Origin: Seleniivibrio sp.
GTDB lineage: Bacteria > Chrysiogenota > Deferribacteres > Deferribacterales > Geovibrionaceae
DNA length: 64,000 nt
Assembly (NCBI RefSeq): GCF_021209385.1
Contig: NZ_JAJOIL010000037.1
Location: 1-64,000 of the forward strand
Direction: 5' to 3'
Below the pieces are notes generated by a model that saw nothing but the letters and a program-made list of their open reading frames with translations, made no database searches and was not told where the DNA came from. This document shows, piece by piece, positions 16,913-26,284 of this stretch. The stretch's first letter is position 1. Every line of letters begins with the position of its first letter. The position numbers and the translations under genes are program-made.

Positions 16913-17819
16913 GCCTGCACCCCTGATAGATACCGTTCTCGGTCATATATTTCATGAGTTCCTGTGTGAATTCCGCTTTATTCTGCGGCCACATTGGAGC
17001 GATAAGCGTATTTCCTGCGGCGTCGCCCACCAGTCTGGCAACAACCATATCAGGTTTCATCCGCCCTATCCCCTCCGCAAGTATCTCTATATACTCCTGC
17101 TGCGTGAGAAGATCCACCGTGCCTTTATAGTACCAGTCCGCAAGTGGAGTGTTCTTAACCACATGCAAATGATGAAATTTGATGGAGTGCATGCCGAGTT
17201 CTACGCAAAGCTCCACCGAGCGCATCATATCCTCACGGGTATCTCCGGGCAGTCCGAAAATTATATGGGCGCAGGTCTTTATTCCGTATTCATGAGTAAG
17301 TCGCACTGCATCGGCAAATTCGGCAGCGGTATGACCTCTGTTTATGATCTTTAATGTGTTGTCATTGGCAGACTGAAGACCATATTCCAGCATTATTTCG
17401 TATTTTTCGTTCAATTTTGAATAATATTGCAGTTTTTCGGCATCTATGACGTCTGGACGGGTTCCGATGTAAACTGAGACTATACCTTTGTCAACCAGTG
17501 CCAGATCCATCCTTCTTCTGATGGTTTCCATATCTGCATAAGTATTTGAATATGATTGAAAATAAAGGATAAAACTGTTAACGCCCTGTGCGCGGAGTTT
17601 TTCCGCACGTTCTGTTACCTGACATGTTATTGAATTTTCCGAAGAGATTGCGAACGAGTCCACGTTGCAGTATGCACAGCCGCCCTCACCTTTCATGCCA
17701 TCACGATTCGGACAGGTAAATCCAGCATCAACAGATATTTTGCGTACTTTGCATCCGTATTTGTCTCTCAGATAATCATTTAAAGAATAAAAAAGCCTGT
17801 TTTCGTCAGATTTCGTCAT
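16896..17819 (-). CDS. Radical SAM protein, TIGR01212/YhcC family
   Basis: A 307-aa protein with the family's unusual cluster-binding spacing, FTCPNRDGMKGEGGCAYCN (Cys-x10-Cys-x2-Cys), near residue 30, and the downstream radical-SAM barrel segments (YFQSYSNTYA, YIGTRPDVI, MLEYGLQSAND, TCAHIIFGLPGDT). This matches the widespread YhcC family, which has no established substrate. It has AAGGGT before its ATG and leads into cls, with which it overlaps. Confidence 0.88.
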   Translation of the reverse strand: MTKSDENRLFYSLNDYLRDKYGCKVRKISVDAGFTCPNRDGMKGEGGCAYCNVDSFAISSENSITCQVTERAEKLRAQGVNSFILYFQSYSNTYADMETIRRRMDLALVDKGIVSVYIGTRPDVIDAEKLQYYSKLNEKYEIMLEYGLQSANDNTLKIINRGHTAAEFADAVRLTHEYGIKTCAHIIFGLPGDTREDMMRSVELCVELGMHSIKFHHLHVVKNTPLADWYYKGTVDLLTQQEYIEILAEGIGRMKPDMVVARLVGDAAGNTLIAPMWPQNKAEFTQELMKYMTENGIYQGCRLDHPL

Positions 17820-17925
17820 ATTTAACCCTTTACTTTACGGTTGAAAGTATAATATATCATAATAATAGTTTATGATTCCAGTGATTTAATTATATAAGGC
17901 AAAATGCCTGTCCCGGAGCAATATA

Positions 17926-19644
17926 ATGTCTGGTCTTCTGTCTTTGAGTGTAGTGCTGATATTCCTCGTGATATCGCAGTTGATCTCTGCCCTGCTTTTC
18001 ACCCTGTATTTTGTAAAACAAAAGAAAAAAATGGCGGAAACCAACAAAAAATTGAAGGCAGCAAACGCACGTATACAGCAATATCTCAGCGGGGTTGATG
18101 CTTCTAACCTCATGTGCGTAATGGACACCTCAGGCGTTATGAAATACATAAACAGAGCATATCTTAATGCTGTGGGCTATATGTTCGACGAAGTGGTCGG
18201 TAGCAGGTATGACATTCTCTCTCACCCGGACACACCGCAGAAAACCTATGAGGAGATGTTCTCGACACTTCAGGAAGGTCAGATATGGTCAGGAATGATA
18301 CTGAATCAGGCGAAGGACGGACACACGGTATACCTTGAAACGTCCGTTGTCCCCATACGCGACGACAACAACCGTATAACAGAATATCTCTCCATACGCA
18401 AAGACCTCACGGAAGTGTATGTCCAGCAGGAACAGATAAAGAAACAGTACACAGACCCGCTCACAGGTTTTCCCAACAGAACAAGGATGCGCCTTGACCT
18501 CGAAAAAATAGAGGAACCGGCGCTTGCCATCATAAATATCGACTCGTTCAGCACCATAAACACCTATTACGGTCTTGAGGCAGGCGACGAGATACTGATA
18601 GATTTCGCCAGCCTGCTGAAAAGCAAGCTTGATCTTTCCATGACCGCATACAGGCTGAGCGGCGACGAATTCGCAGTTCTCGCCGAAGGCATGAAAGACA
18701 TTGACGCGTTTAACCTTACCATCAAAAATATTATGCATGAAATAGCCGAGCATAGATTCCATTCCGACGGCAACGAGATACAGCTCAATCTGACATCAGG
18801 CACGGCTCTGGGACACGACAACCCGCTTGTCAAAGCCGGAATGGCTATTAAACAGGCAAGACAGAACAAAAAGACGCTCACAACCTATTCCGAGGTTCAC
18901 CAGGTAGCGGAGCAGATGCGCGAGACGATACAGTATACAACCGCCCTGCGCGACGCCGTGCGGCTCGACAGAGTTGTCCCCCATTTCCAGCCCATCGCCG
19001 ATACTGCCACCGGAAAGATATTCAAGCACGAAGCGCTCATCCGTATTCAGGATGAAAGCGGCAAGTTTATACCGCCCATGTGCTTTCTTGAGCTTTCCAA
19101 ACAGCTTAAGCTTTACAACGACCTCTCTTCCATAATGCTGATGAAGACCATTGAAAAGATAAAGGATACAGACAAACGTATCTCGTTCAACTTCGACAAA
19201 GAGGACGTGCTTAATCCAAAAATGCACACGAAGCTTTTCGAGGCAGTACGCAAATACGGTCTTCAGGGAAGAATAACTATCGAAATAACGGAATCAGAAG
19301 GTATGGATAACCTCAGCGAGCTTGCGGCTTTTGTCAGCAAAGCCAAACAGGAAGGATGCCTGATAGCCATTGACGATTTCGGTACGGGCTATTCAAACTT
19401 CATGTATATCCTTTCCCTCCAGCCGGATTTTCTTAAAATAGACGGTTCCATAACACGCCAGATACTTGAATCAAAACGCGCGCGCCTGCTCACAGAGACC
19501 ATCGTCAGCATGTGTCACAGAGCGGGGATAAAAACCATCGGCGAATTCGTTTCGTCCGAAGAGATTTACGGACTGATGAAGGAACTCGGCGTGGACTATG
19601 TTCAGGGCTACTATTTCGGCAAACCTGAAATTGAACTGCTGTAG
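17926..19644 (+). CDS. PAS-GGDEF-EAL c-di-GMP turnover protein
   Basis: A 572-aa protein with one N-terminal membrane helix (about 2-28), a short coiled linker, a PAS domain (about 60-160; LMCVMDTSGVMKYINRAYL), a GGDEF domain and an EAL domain (about 330-572). The GGDEF signature reads RLSGDEF, a variant still found in some active cyclases, with LTGFPNR at the domain start. EAL residues look complete: FKHEALIR, ISFNFD, IEITES, AIDDFGTGYSN, FLKIDG, IGEFV and YVQGYYFGKPE. Net activity could be either synthesis or hydrolysis. CCGGAG precedes the ATG. It is followed at 62 bases by a housekeeping operon with its own ribosome-binding site. Confidence 0.9.
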   Translation: MSGLLSLSVVLIFLVISQLISALLFTLYFVKQKKKMAETNKKLKAANARIQQYLSGVDASNLMCVMDTSGVMKYINRAYLNAVGYMFDEVVGSRYDILSHPDTPQKTYEEMFSTLQEGQIWSGMILNQAKDGHTVYLETSVVPIRDDNNRITEYLSIRKDLTEVYVQQEQIKKQYTDPLTGFPNRTRMRLDLEKIEEPALAIINIDSFSTINTYYGLEAGDEILIDFASLLKSKLDLSMTAYRLSGDEFAVLAEGMKDIDAFNLTIKNIMHEIAEHRFHSDGNEIQLNLTSGTALGHDNPLVKAGMAIKQARQNKKTLTTYSEVHQVAEQMRETIQYTTALRDAVRLDRVVPHFQPIADTATGKIFKHEALIRIQDESGKFIPPMCFLELSKQLKLYNDLSSIMLMKTIEKIKDTDKRISFNFDKEDVLNPKMHTKLFEAVRKYGLQGRITIEITESEGMDNLSELAAFVSKAKQEGCLIAIDDFGTGYSNFMYILSLQPDFLKIDGSITRQILESKRARLLTETIVSMCHRAGIKTIGEFVSSEEIYGLMKELGVDYVQGYYFGKPEIELL

Positions 19645-19706
19645 TCCTTGTATTTATCCGTAAATTGCTCTAAATTGACACACAAACATAATTCTTAAGG
19701 TGACTT

Positions 19707-19889
19707 ATGATAAAGAAAGAGCTTCTTGACGTTTTGGCATGCCCCAAATGTAAACAACCTGTCAGGGAATCCAAAGACGAAAAATATATCGTTTGCGATT
19801 CGTGCAAACTTCTTTACGAGATCCGCGAGGGTATCCCCGTGATGCTCATTGATGAAGCAAAACAGGTGGAAAACACAGGCGGATACTGA
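19707..19889 (+). CDS. UPF0434/Trm112-like zinc-binding protein
   Basis: A 60-aa protein with the family layout: LLDVLACPKCKQPV near the N-terminus and a second pair in IVCDSCKLLYEIREGIPVML. The four cysteines would bind one zinc. In eukaryotes and archaea Trm112 activates methyltransferases; the bacterial role is not settled. AAGGTGA lies before the ATG. It is the first gene of the operon and its stop is one base before the nnr start. Confidence 0.88.
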   Translation: MIKKELLDVLACPKCKQPVRESKDEKYIVCDSCKLLYEIREGIPVMLIDEAKQVENTGGY

Positions 19890-19890
19890 C

Positions 19891-21405
19891 ATGGAGATAC
19901 TAAGCTCCTTTCAGATGGCGAAAGCTGACAGCTTTACCATCAACAACATAGGAATCCCTTCGGCAGTTCTGATGGAGAACGCATCCGGCGCTTTTGTCCG
20001 CGTGCTTCTGGAGAAAATGCCAGAAATGACATCGGCGGCTGTTATCTGCGGAAGCGGTAACAACGGCGGTGACGGACTGGCGGCGGCAAGGCTTCTCAGC
20101 AATGCGGGAATACATACCGACGTGTACCTTGCCTGCGACCCCGAAAAACTGAAAGGGGACGCACTGCTTAACCTGAACATATTAAAAAACTATCCCATAA
20201 ACATCTTCGCCATCACAGACGAGGAGATACCGTCATTTGAAAGCTACGACGTCACAGTGGACGCGCTTTTCGGCACGGGACTGACACGCCCTCTTTCCGG
20301 TTATCTGGAAGAGCTGGTGAACAGCATAAACCTTTCTTCCGAATTCACCGCGTCGGTGGATATACCCAGCGGACTCTGCGGCGACACATGGCTCACCATC
20401 GGCACGGCTGTTGACGCTGACCTTACGATCACATTTGCACGACCAAAATTTCCACACGTTATGTACCCTGCCCGCAAACTCTGCGGCGAGGTGATAATCG
20501 TTGATATATCAATCCCTGACTTCGCCATAACTGGCTGTCACACATACCTTCTGACACCGGACAACCTTCCCGTTGTCACTCCCAGAGAGCCTGACAGCCA
20601 CAAGGGAAATTTCGGTCACGCAGTTGTTATCGGCGGAAGTATAGGCAAATCAGGCGCTGTGCTTATGGCATCCCGCGCATGTGCCGTATGCGGTGCGGGG
20701 CTTACCACCGCGGCAGTGCCGAAAGGACTTATCCGCACGGCAGAAAACTCTAATCCCGAAATAATGTCTCTGCCAATCGGCGAAGGTGATTTCTTCACTG
20801 CAGACGGCGCGGACAAACTGGCGGAGTTTCTTGAAAACAAGTCAGTAGCCTCAATCGGCATGGGAATCGGAACAAACGACGACACCGCAGAGTTCCTCGA
20901 CAGACTTATAAATAAGACAAAACTGCCGCTCATAATAGATGCGGACGGAATAAATCTGCTCAAAAAGAAACAGTTCAAAAAACTGGACGGCAGATGCGCA
21001 ATCACGCCCCACATCGGCGAATTCGCAAGACTGCTCGGCATGACGACCGAAGAGGTGAACCGCGACAGGATAAATCTTGCCATCAACTTTGCGAGCGACA
21101 ACGGCATCATAGTCGTGCTGAAAAGTGCCGACACTCTCATAGCACTTCCCAACGGGCTTGTGTTCGTGGACATATCAGGTTCCCCCGCTCTCAGCAAGGG
21201 CGGAAGCGGCGACTGCCTCACGGGGCTTATCACAGGATACGCCGCGCAGGGCTATGACCTCGACTTTGCATGTATGCTCGGAAGCTTCACACTGGGCAGA
21301 GCGGCGGAACTGGTGCTTGAGACAATGAACGAAAAGACTGTTATGACCACGGATATAATAAATACTGTCGGACGCGTGCTGAATGAACTGGAACAGAATT
21401 CTTGA
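19891..21405 (+). CDS. nnr: Bifunctional NAD(P)HX epimerase/dehydratase
   Basis: A 504-aa metabolite-repair enzyme that epimerises and dehydrates damaged NAD(P)H hydrates. The N-terminal half is the epimerase (YjeF_N), with MAKADSFTI, VICGSGNNGGDGLAAARLL and VDALFGTGL. The C-terminal half is the ADP/ATP-dependent dehydratase (ribokinase-like), with HKGNFGHAVVIGGS, SIGMGIG, DADGINLL, ITPHIGEFARL and KGGSGDCLTGLI. ATG 19891 is chosen over the track's 19849 because it matches the family N-terminus and avoids overlap with the previous gene. Confidence 0.95.
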   Translation: MEILSSFQMAKADSFTINNIGIPSAVLMENASGAFVRVLLEKMPEMTSAAVICGSGNNGGDGLAAARLLSNAGIHTDVYLACDPEKLKGDALLNLNILKNYPINIFAITDEEIPSFESYDVTVDALFGTGLTRPLSGYLEELVNSINLSSEFTASVDIPSGLCGDTWLTIGTAVDADLTITFARPKFPHVMYPARKLCGEVIIVDISIPDFAITGCHTYLLTPDNLPVVTPREPDSHKGNFGHAVVIGGSIGKSGAVLMASRACAVCGAGLTTAAVPKGLIRTAENSNPEIMSLPIGEGDFFTADGADKLAEFLENKSVASIGMGIGTNDDTAEFLDRLINKTKLPLIIDADGINLLKKKQFKKLDGRCAITPHIGEFARLLGMTTEEVNRDRINLAINFASDNGIIVVLKSADTLIALPNGLVFVDISGSPALSKGGSGDCLTGLITGYAAQGYDLDFACMLGSFTLGRAAELVLETMNEKTVMTTDIINTVGRVLNELEQNS

Positions 21406-21805
21406 GAACGAAGAGGACACCAGAAAATTTGCAGAGGAAGCGGCGGAGCTTCTGAAAGGCAAGGTGGTGCTTCTCAACGGGACACTGGGTGCAGGCAAAA
21501 CATTCTTTGTCAAGTGTATAGCGGAGCATTTCCACTGCACGCAGGCTTCCAGCCCTACGTTCACCCTGCACCAGCAGTACGACGGAGACATAACCATCCG
21601 CCATTTCGACCTTTACAGGCTGAACAGCTTCGACGAGCTTGAGAATATAGACTTCTGGAGCATAGTTGAAAGCGGCGACACCTGCTTTATTGAATGGGCG
21701 GAAAAATTTAATCTGCATGATGAGCTTGAAAATTATATCGAAATCAATATAACTGTATTAGATACAAACAGAAGACAAATTACGGCGGTGACAGATTGCT
21801 TATGA
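21383..21805 (+). CDS. tsaE: tRNA threonylcarbamoyladenosine biosynthesis ATPase TsaE
   Basis: A 140-aa P-loop ATPase that drives the TsaD-TsaB complex in t6A37 modification of ANN-decoding tRNAs. Walker A is LNGTLGAGKTFFVK, followed by SPTFTLHQQY and HFDLYRLNSFDEL, with CFIEWAEKF at the end, all family signatures. It overlaps nnr by 23 bases. Another t6A gene, tsaC, lies at 58715 in a frameshifted state. Confidence 0.93.
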   Translation: MNWNRILENEEDTRKFAEEAAELLKGKVVLLNGTLGAGKTFFVKCIAEHFHCTQASSPTFTLHQQYDGDITIRHFDLYRLNSFDELENIDFWSIVESGDTCFIEWAEKFNLHDELENYIEINITVLDTNRRQITAVTDCL

Positions 21806-22032
21806 AACCACAGATATGCCCCTATTGCGGGGAGAAGAGGCTCGAAGAGCTTGAACCTACAGAAATCATGGTGGACAGCTCACTTTGGGTTATACACCAT
21901 TACGAATGTCAGTTCTGTACGGAAGTTTTTGACAAGATAATCCCCGAGGGAGAGCTTGAATACGATATTGACGACATTGACGCTGACATATATACCGACG
22001 GAGATATGAATGAAAAAAAATTCCGCAACTGA
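21802..22032 (+). CDS. Small zinc-ribbon protein with acidic tail
   Basis: A 76-aa protein starting at the ATG that overlaps the tsaE stop as ATGA. It has CPYCGEKRLEEL and YECQFCTEVFD, one zinc ribbon, followed by an acidic tail (YDIDDIDADIYTDGDM). It matches no family I can name. The start at TTG 21796 given in the track is less likely. Confidence 0.75.
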   Translation: MKPQICPYCGEKRLEELEPTEIMVDSSLWVIHHYECQFCTEVFDKIIPEGELEYDIDDIDADIYTDGDMNEKKFRN

Positions 22033-22282
22033 TCTTTTCAGCCAGCTTTCGGATGATGAGATGCAGCGTATCGTCATTCTCAAAAACGGACTTGAGGATC
22101 TTAATCTCATCCTTCAGGAGATAGAGGATACATACAATAAACTTGCGGAAATAGGCATAACCGAACAGGAGAAAAAGAACCAGCGGCTCAGACTTCTGAC
22201 GCTGGAGAAATATCTCCTCGACCTCAACGAAAAGGTGAACTCGGCTATGGGTACGGCAGACAATAAATCTAAACTTTCATAA
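22010..22282 (+). CDS. Small coiled-coil hypothetical protein
   Basis: A 90-aa mostly helical protein (DEMQRIVILKNGLEDLNLILQEIEDTYNKL, then RLLTLEKYLLDLNEKV) overlapping the zinc-ribbon gene by 23 bases and ending 20 bases before valS. No motif or membrane segment is present. Dense overlap supports it as a genuine gene; function unknown. Confidence 0.7.
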   Translation: MKKNSATDLFSQLSDDEMQRIVILKNGLEDLNLILQEIEDTYNKLAEIGITEQEKKNQRLRLLTLEKYLLDLNEKVNSAMGTADNKSKLS

Positions 22283-22302
22283 ATACACGGAGACAACCCC
22301 TG

Positions 22303-24918
22303 ATGCAGAAAGAATATCCCACGCGAATCGACCCTTCAGAATTTGAGGCGGAACTATATAAGGAATGGACGGATAAAAAATACTTTCACGCTGACGAACA
22401 CAGCGAGAAACCGCCCTATTCCATAGTTATCCCGCCCCCCAATGTAACAGGCTCTCTGCACATGGGACACGCACTCAACAACACATTACAGGATATCATG
22501 ATCCGCTTTCACAAGCTGAACGGATATGAGACCATGTGGATGCCCGGCACTGACCACGCAGGTATCGCCACACAAAACGTCGTGGAACGCCTGCTTGCAT
22601 CCGAAGGCACGGACAGACACGCTCTGGGACGTGAAAAATTCATCGAACGCGTCTGGGAATGGAAAGCACAGTCCGGCGGAACCATCATCAATCAGCTCAA
22701 ACGCCTCGGCTGCGCATGCGACTGGGATCGCGAACGCTTCACAATGGACGAAGGACTGAGCAAAGCGGTACGCAAGGTATTCGTAACGCTTTATAAAGAA
22801 GGACTTATCTACCGTTCCGACTATATAGTCAACTGGTGCCCCAGATGCCACACAGCCCTTTCCGACCTTGAGGTTGAACACGAAGAGATAGAGGGCGCAT
22901 TCTACCACATCTATTACCCCGTTAAAGGTACGGACATAAAACTAGAGGTTGCAACAACCCGCCCCGAAACAATGCTCGGCGACACGGCGGTTGCTGTAAA
23001 CCCCAACGACGACAGATATAAACACCTGATAGGCAAAACGGTTATCCTGCCTCTGGTAAACCGCGAGATACCCATCATCGGCGACGAATACGTCGATATG
23101 GAATTCGGTACCGGATGCCTTAAAGTTACGCCTGCCCACGACCCCAACGACTTTTTGCTCGGAATGAAACACAAGCTGGAAAACATCAGCGTTATGGACG
23201 AGAACGCCGTTATCAACGAGAACGGCGGTGAGTTCAAAGGAATGGACAGATTCGATGCCAGAAAAGCTGTTGTCGTCAAACTTGCCGAACAGGGACTTTT
23301 CGTTGCAAAAAAAGCTCACCAGCACAAGGTCGGTCACTGCTACAGATGCAAAACCGTTATCGAACCCAGAATCAGCCTTCAATGGTTCCTGAAAATCAAA
23401 GGAATGTCCGACGAGGCTGTTAAAGCAGTTCAAAGCGGACAGATAGTCATAAAACCTGAAACATGGAACAAGACATTCTATAACTGGATGAATGACATCC
23501 GCGACTGGTGCATATCAAGACAGATATGGTGGGGACACCGTATCCCGGCATGGTACTGCAAATGCGGTGAGATAATGGTTGAAGAGGAGACTCCCGAAAA
23601 ATGCTCACGCTGCGGAAGCACGCACCTTGAGCAGGAGACGGACGTTCTCGACACATGGTTCTCTTCCGGTCTCTGGCCTTTCTCCACACAGGGCTGGCCT
23701 GAAAATACCGACACTCTGAAAAAATTCTACCCCACGTCAACCCTCATAACAGGCTTTGACATCCTGTTCTTCTGGGTTGCCCGTATGATGATGTTCGGTC
23801 TGAAATTCATGGATAAGGAGCCTTTCAAAGAGGTTTACCTCCACGCACTCATCCGTGACAAAGACGGACAGAAGATGAGCAAATCCAAGGGGAACGTTAT
23901 CGACCCCCTCACAATGATAGACAAATACGGTGCCGATGCATTCCGCTTCACCCTCGCCGCTTTCGCCGCACAGGGCAGAGATATAAAGCTGGACGAAGCC
24001 CGCATCGACGGTTACCGCAACTTCGTAAACAAGATATGGAACGCTTCGCGCTTCATACTCACAGGCTACGAAGGACAGAAACTCACTGCGGACACAAAAC
24101 TCTCCCTTGAGGACAAGTGGATCCTGCAAAACCTGAAAGAGACAGAGGAAAAGGTCTCCAAAGCGGTCGTGAACTACGACTTCAACGAGGCGGCACTCGC
24201 CGTTTACCATTTCTTCTGGCACAAATTCTGTGACTGGTACATTGAGCTTATCAAGCCCAGAATCTATGACGAGAATAAAAAAGACGACGCATACGCGGTT
24301 GCGGCATACATAATTGAAAAATCGCTGGTGCTCATGCACCCCTTCATGCCGTTCGTGACAGAATATATATATAAACTGGTCACCGAAAAAGAATCCATAA
24401 TGCTCGCCGAATGGGAAAAATTTGACTTTGCATACGAAGAAGAGATGAAGGAGATGGAGGAGATAATCGAGCTTATCGGGCTTATCCGCAACATCCGCGG
24501 CGAATATAACGTCTCCATGTCTAAACAGCTCAAGGCTTATGTCAAAACGGATAAAGAACTCACCAGAACCGCTTTCACCAAGTACAAAGATATGGTGATG
24601 AACCTTGCGAGACTGGAAACGCTGGAAATGACCGAAACAGCCGTTGAAAAAGCTTCGCAGAATATCGCATCCTCATTTGAAGTTTACGTTTCACTTGAGG
24701 GGCTTGTGGACTTCGCGGCTGAGGTTTCCAAACTTGAAAAAGAACTGGCAAAACTGGAAAAAGATGCGAACATCTACGGCGGCAAACTGAAAAATGAGAA
24801 CTATCTCAAAAACGCACGACCCGAAGTTATTGAGAAGGATAAAGAGAAATTTGCCGAAATAGATGATAAAATGACCAAAGTAAAAGAAACCATAGAGAGG
24901 CTGAGAGAACAATGCTGA
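22303..24918 (+). CDS. valS: Valyl-tRNA synthetase
   Basis: An 871-aa class I synthetase charging tRNA-Val. The HIGH motif is NVTGSLHMGHAL near residue 48, KMSKS is DGQKMSKSKGN near 526, the editing domain (CP1) lies between, with TTRPETMLGDTAV, and an HxxxxCYRCKT-type zinc site follows. The C-terminal 80 residues form the valine-specific coiled coil. Length is normal. The start ATG follows GGAGACAACCCCTG. It overlaps nadC by seven bases. Confidence 0.98.
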   Translation: MQKEYPTRIDPSEFEAELYKEWTDKKYFHADEHSEKPPYSIVIPPPNVTGSLHMGHALNNTLQDIMIRFHKLNGYETMWMPGTDHAGIATQNVVERLLASEGTDRHALGREKFIERVWEWKAQSGGTIINQLKRLGCACDWDRERFTMDEGLSKAVRKVFVTLYKEGLIYRSDYIVNWCPRCHTALSDLEVEHEEIEGAFYHIYYPVKGTDIKLEVATTRPETMLGDTAVAVNPNDDRYKHLIGKTVILPLVNREIPIIGDEYVDMEFGTGCLKVTPAHDPNDFLLGMKHKLENISVMDENAVINENGGEFKGMDRFDARKAVVVKLAEQGLFVAKKAHQHKVGHCYRCKTVIEPRISLQWFLKIKGMSDEAVKAVQSGQIVIKPETWNKTFYNWMNDIRDWCISRQIWWGHRIPAWYCKCGEIMVEEETPEKCSRCGSTHLEQETDVLDTWFSSGLWPFSTQGWPENTDTLKKFYPTSTLITGFDILFFWVARMMMFGLKFMDKEPFKEVYLHALIRDKDGQKMSKSKGNVIDPLTMIDKYGADAFRFTLAAFAAQGRDIKLDEARIDGYRNFVNKIWNASRFILTGYEGQKLTADTKLSLEDKWILQNLKETEEKVSKAVVNYDFNEAALAVYHFFWHKFCDWYIELIKPRIYDENKKDDAYAVAAYIIEKSLVLMHPFMPFVTEYIYKLVTEKESIMLAEWEKFDFAYEEEMKEMEEIIELIGLIRNIRGEYNVSMSKQLKAYVKTDKELTRTAFTKYKDMVMNLARLETLEMTETAVEKASQNIASSFEVYVSLEGLVDFAAEVSKLEKELAKLEKDANIYGGKLKNENYLKNARPEVIEKDKEKFAEIDDKMTKVKETIERLREQC

Positions 24919-25736
24919 GAGAAAAACTTGTAAAACTCGCCCTTGAAGAGGACATAGGCACAGGCGACCTCACCGCAAAAGCGTTCCGCGATTATGAAAA
25001 GCTGAGCGTTTTCGGATATCTTGCCAAAGAGGATTTCATCCTCTGTGGAACAAAAACCGCCCGCATAGTCTTCAACGAGCTTAACGCCGGAATTGACACT
25101 GTTTTCTTTAAAAACGACGGTGATCTCATCAAAAAAGGCGAAATTTTCGGCGAGGTTACAGGTCCGGTCTACTCCATCCTCTCAGGAGAAAGAACGTCTC
25201 TCAACTTTCTCCAGAGACTTTCAGGCATAGCGACAAACACAGCCGCTTACGTTAAAGAGCTTGAAGGGACGAATATAAAGATTCTCGACACCAGAAAAAC
25301 CACTCCAGGCTGGCGGGTAATGGAAAAATACGCTGTACTCATAGGCGGAGGAAACAACCACCGGATGGGTCTTTTCGACGGAGTCATGCTGAAAGACAAC
25401 CACGTTGACGCGGCAGGCGGCATAACGGCGGCTGTACGTCTGGTTCAGAAAAGCATCCCCAGCACAGTTAAAATAGAAGTTGAAGTCCGCAACCTTGCCG
25501 AAGCGAAAGAGGCGGCTGAGGCGGGTGCTGATATCATCATGCTGGACAATTTCAAGCTTGAGGATATGCAGGCGGCAATAGACGTTATAGCCAAACGATC
25601 CAAAATAGAGATTTCAGGCGGTATAAAGAAAGAACGCCTGAAAGAGTTCTGCAATCTCGGCATAGACTATATTTCTGTCGGAGCGCTCACCCATCAGGCG
25701 GTAAGCGTTGACATGAGCCTCAAAATACACAAATGA
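24912..25736 (+). CDS. nadC: Nicotinate-nucleotide pyrophosphorylase (carboxylating)
   Basis: A 274-aa enzyme converting quinolinate and PRPP to nicotinate mononucleotide in NAD synthesis. Signatures: LALEEDIGTGDLTA at the N-terminus, ERTSLNFLQRLSGIAT, LDTRKTTPGWR, GGGNNHRMGLFDGVMLKDNH and EISGGI near the C-terminus. Length is typical. It is translationally coupled to valS and to the next gene (ATGA). nadA and nadB are not in the window. Confidence 0.97.
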   Translation: MLREKLVKLALEEDIGTGDLTAKAFRDYEKLSVFGYLAKEDFILCGTKTARIVFNELNAGIDTVFFKNDGDLIKKGEIFGEVTGPVYSILSGERTSLNFLQRLSGIATNTAAYVKELEGTNIKILDTRKTTPGWRVMEKYAVLIGGGNNHRMGLFDGVMLKDNHVDAAGGITAAVRLVQKSIPSTVKIEVEVRNLAEAKEAAEAGADIIMLDNFKLEDMQAAIDVIAKRSKIEISGGIKKERLKEFCNLGIDYISVGALTHQAVSVDMSLKIHK

Positions 25737-26284
25737 GATGCTGTGAAAAACTGCGCAGACTGGTAAGCAGAAAAAGTACACTGGTATTTATCATTGTAGG
25801 CATAAGCTTTTTTATGCTTTTTTACTATAGGGCAAATCCGAACGCACTTAAAATAGGCGAGAAGGCTCCGGATCTTGCATTTGAAACAATGAGCGGGAAA
25901 AAGTTTCGTCTTTACGACATTAAAGAACCCGTTATGCTTGTGTTTTTTAATACAAACACCTTCCTCTCCGGCGGAATGTATACTCACCTTTATCTGAGAA
26001 ATATGCCTTATCTCAAGAGCATAGACAAAATAAACAAAGCAAAACTTATCATCATAACAGATAGCGGCAAACAAAAAGATATCATACGAGAAAAATTATC
26101 CGATTCAAGGTATAAAATCCTTGAAAATAATGTTTATTCAAGCAATAATAAACAAGCACAGACAGAGTATGGGCTTTCTATCTGGCCTCATTTCTTTCTT
26201 ATTGATGCAAATAAACAAATTATTTACACTGCCAAGGTTCCTTCGGTGGAACTCGTGGATGGTATTTTAGACAGGAGTCAGTAA
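25733..26284 (+). CDS. Membrane-anchored thioredoxin-fold protein lacking CxxC
   Basis: A 183-aa protein with one N-terminal membrane helix (about 14-30) and a periplasmic AhpC/TlpA-like domain: IGEKAPDLAFETMSGKKFRLYDI, then VMLVFFNTNTFLSGGM, and a C-terminal IWPHFFLIDANKQIIY with the cis-Pro region. The place where redoxins have WCxxC reads NTNTFLSG, so no redox cysteine is present; the only cysteines are at residues 3-4. It lies directly before a TrxB-like gene (TAATG overlap). A redox-inactive, perhaps binding or chaperone, role is likely. Confidence 0.75.
   Translation: MRCCEKLRRLVSRKSTLVFIIVGISFFMLFYYRANPNALKIGEKAPDLAFETMSGKKFRLYDIKEPVMLVFFNTNTFLSGGMYTHLYLRNMPYLKSIDKINKAKLIIITDSGKQKDIIREKLSDSRYKILENNVYSSNNKQAQTEYGLSIWPHFFLIDANKQIIYTAKVPSVELVDGILDRSQ

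Noticed and set aside
19675-19703. TTGACA before the Trm112-like gene as a promoter
   Set aside because: No acceptable -10 at 16-18 bases; the downstream sequence is the ribosome-binding site.
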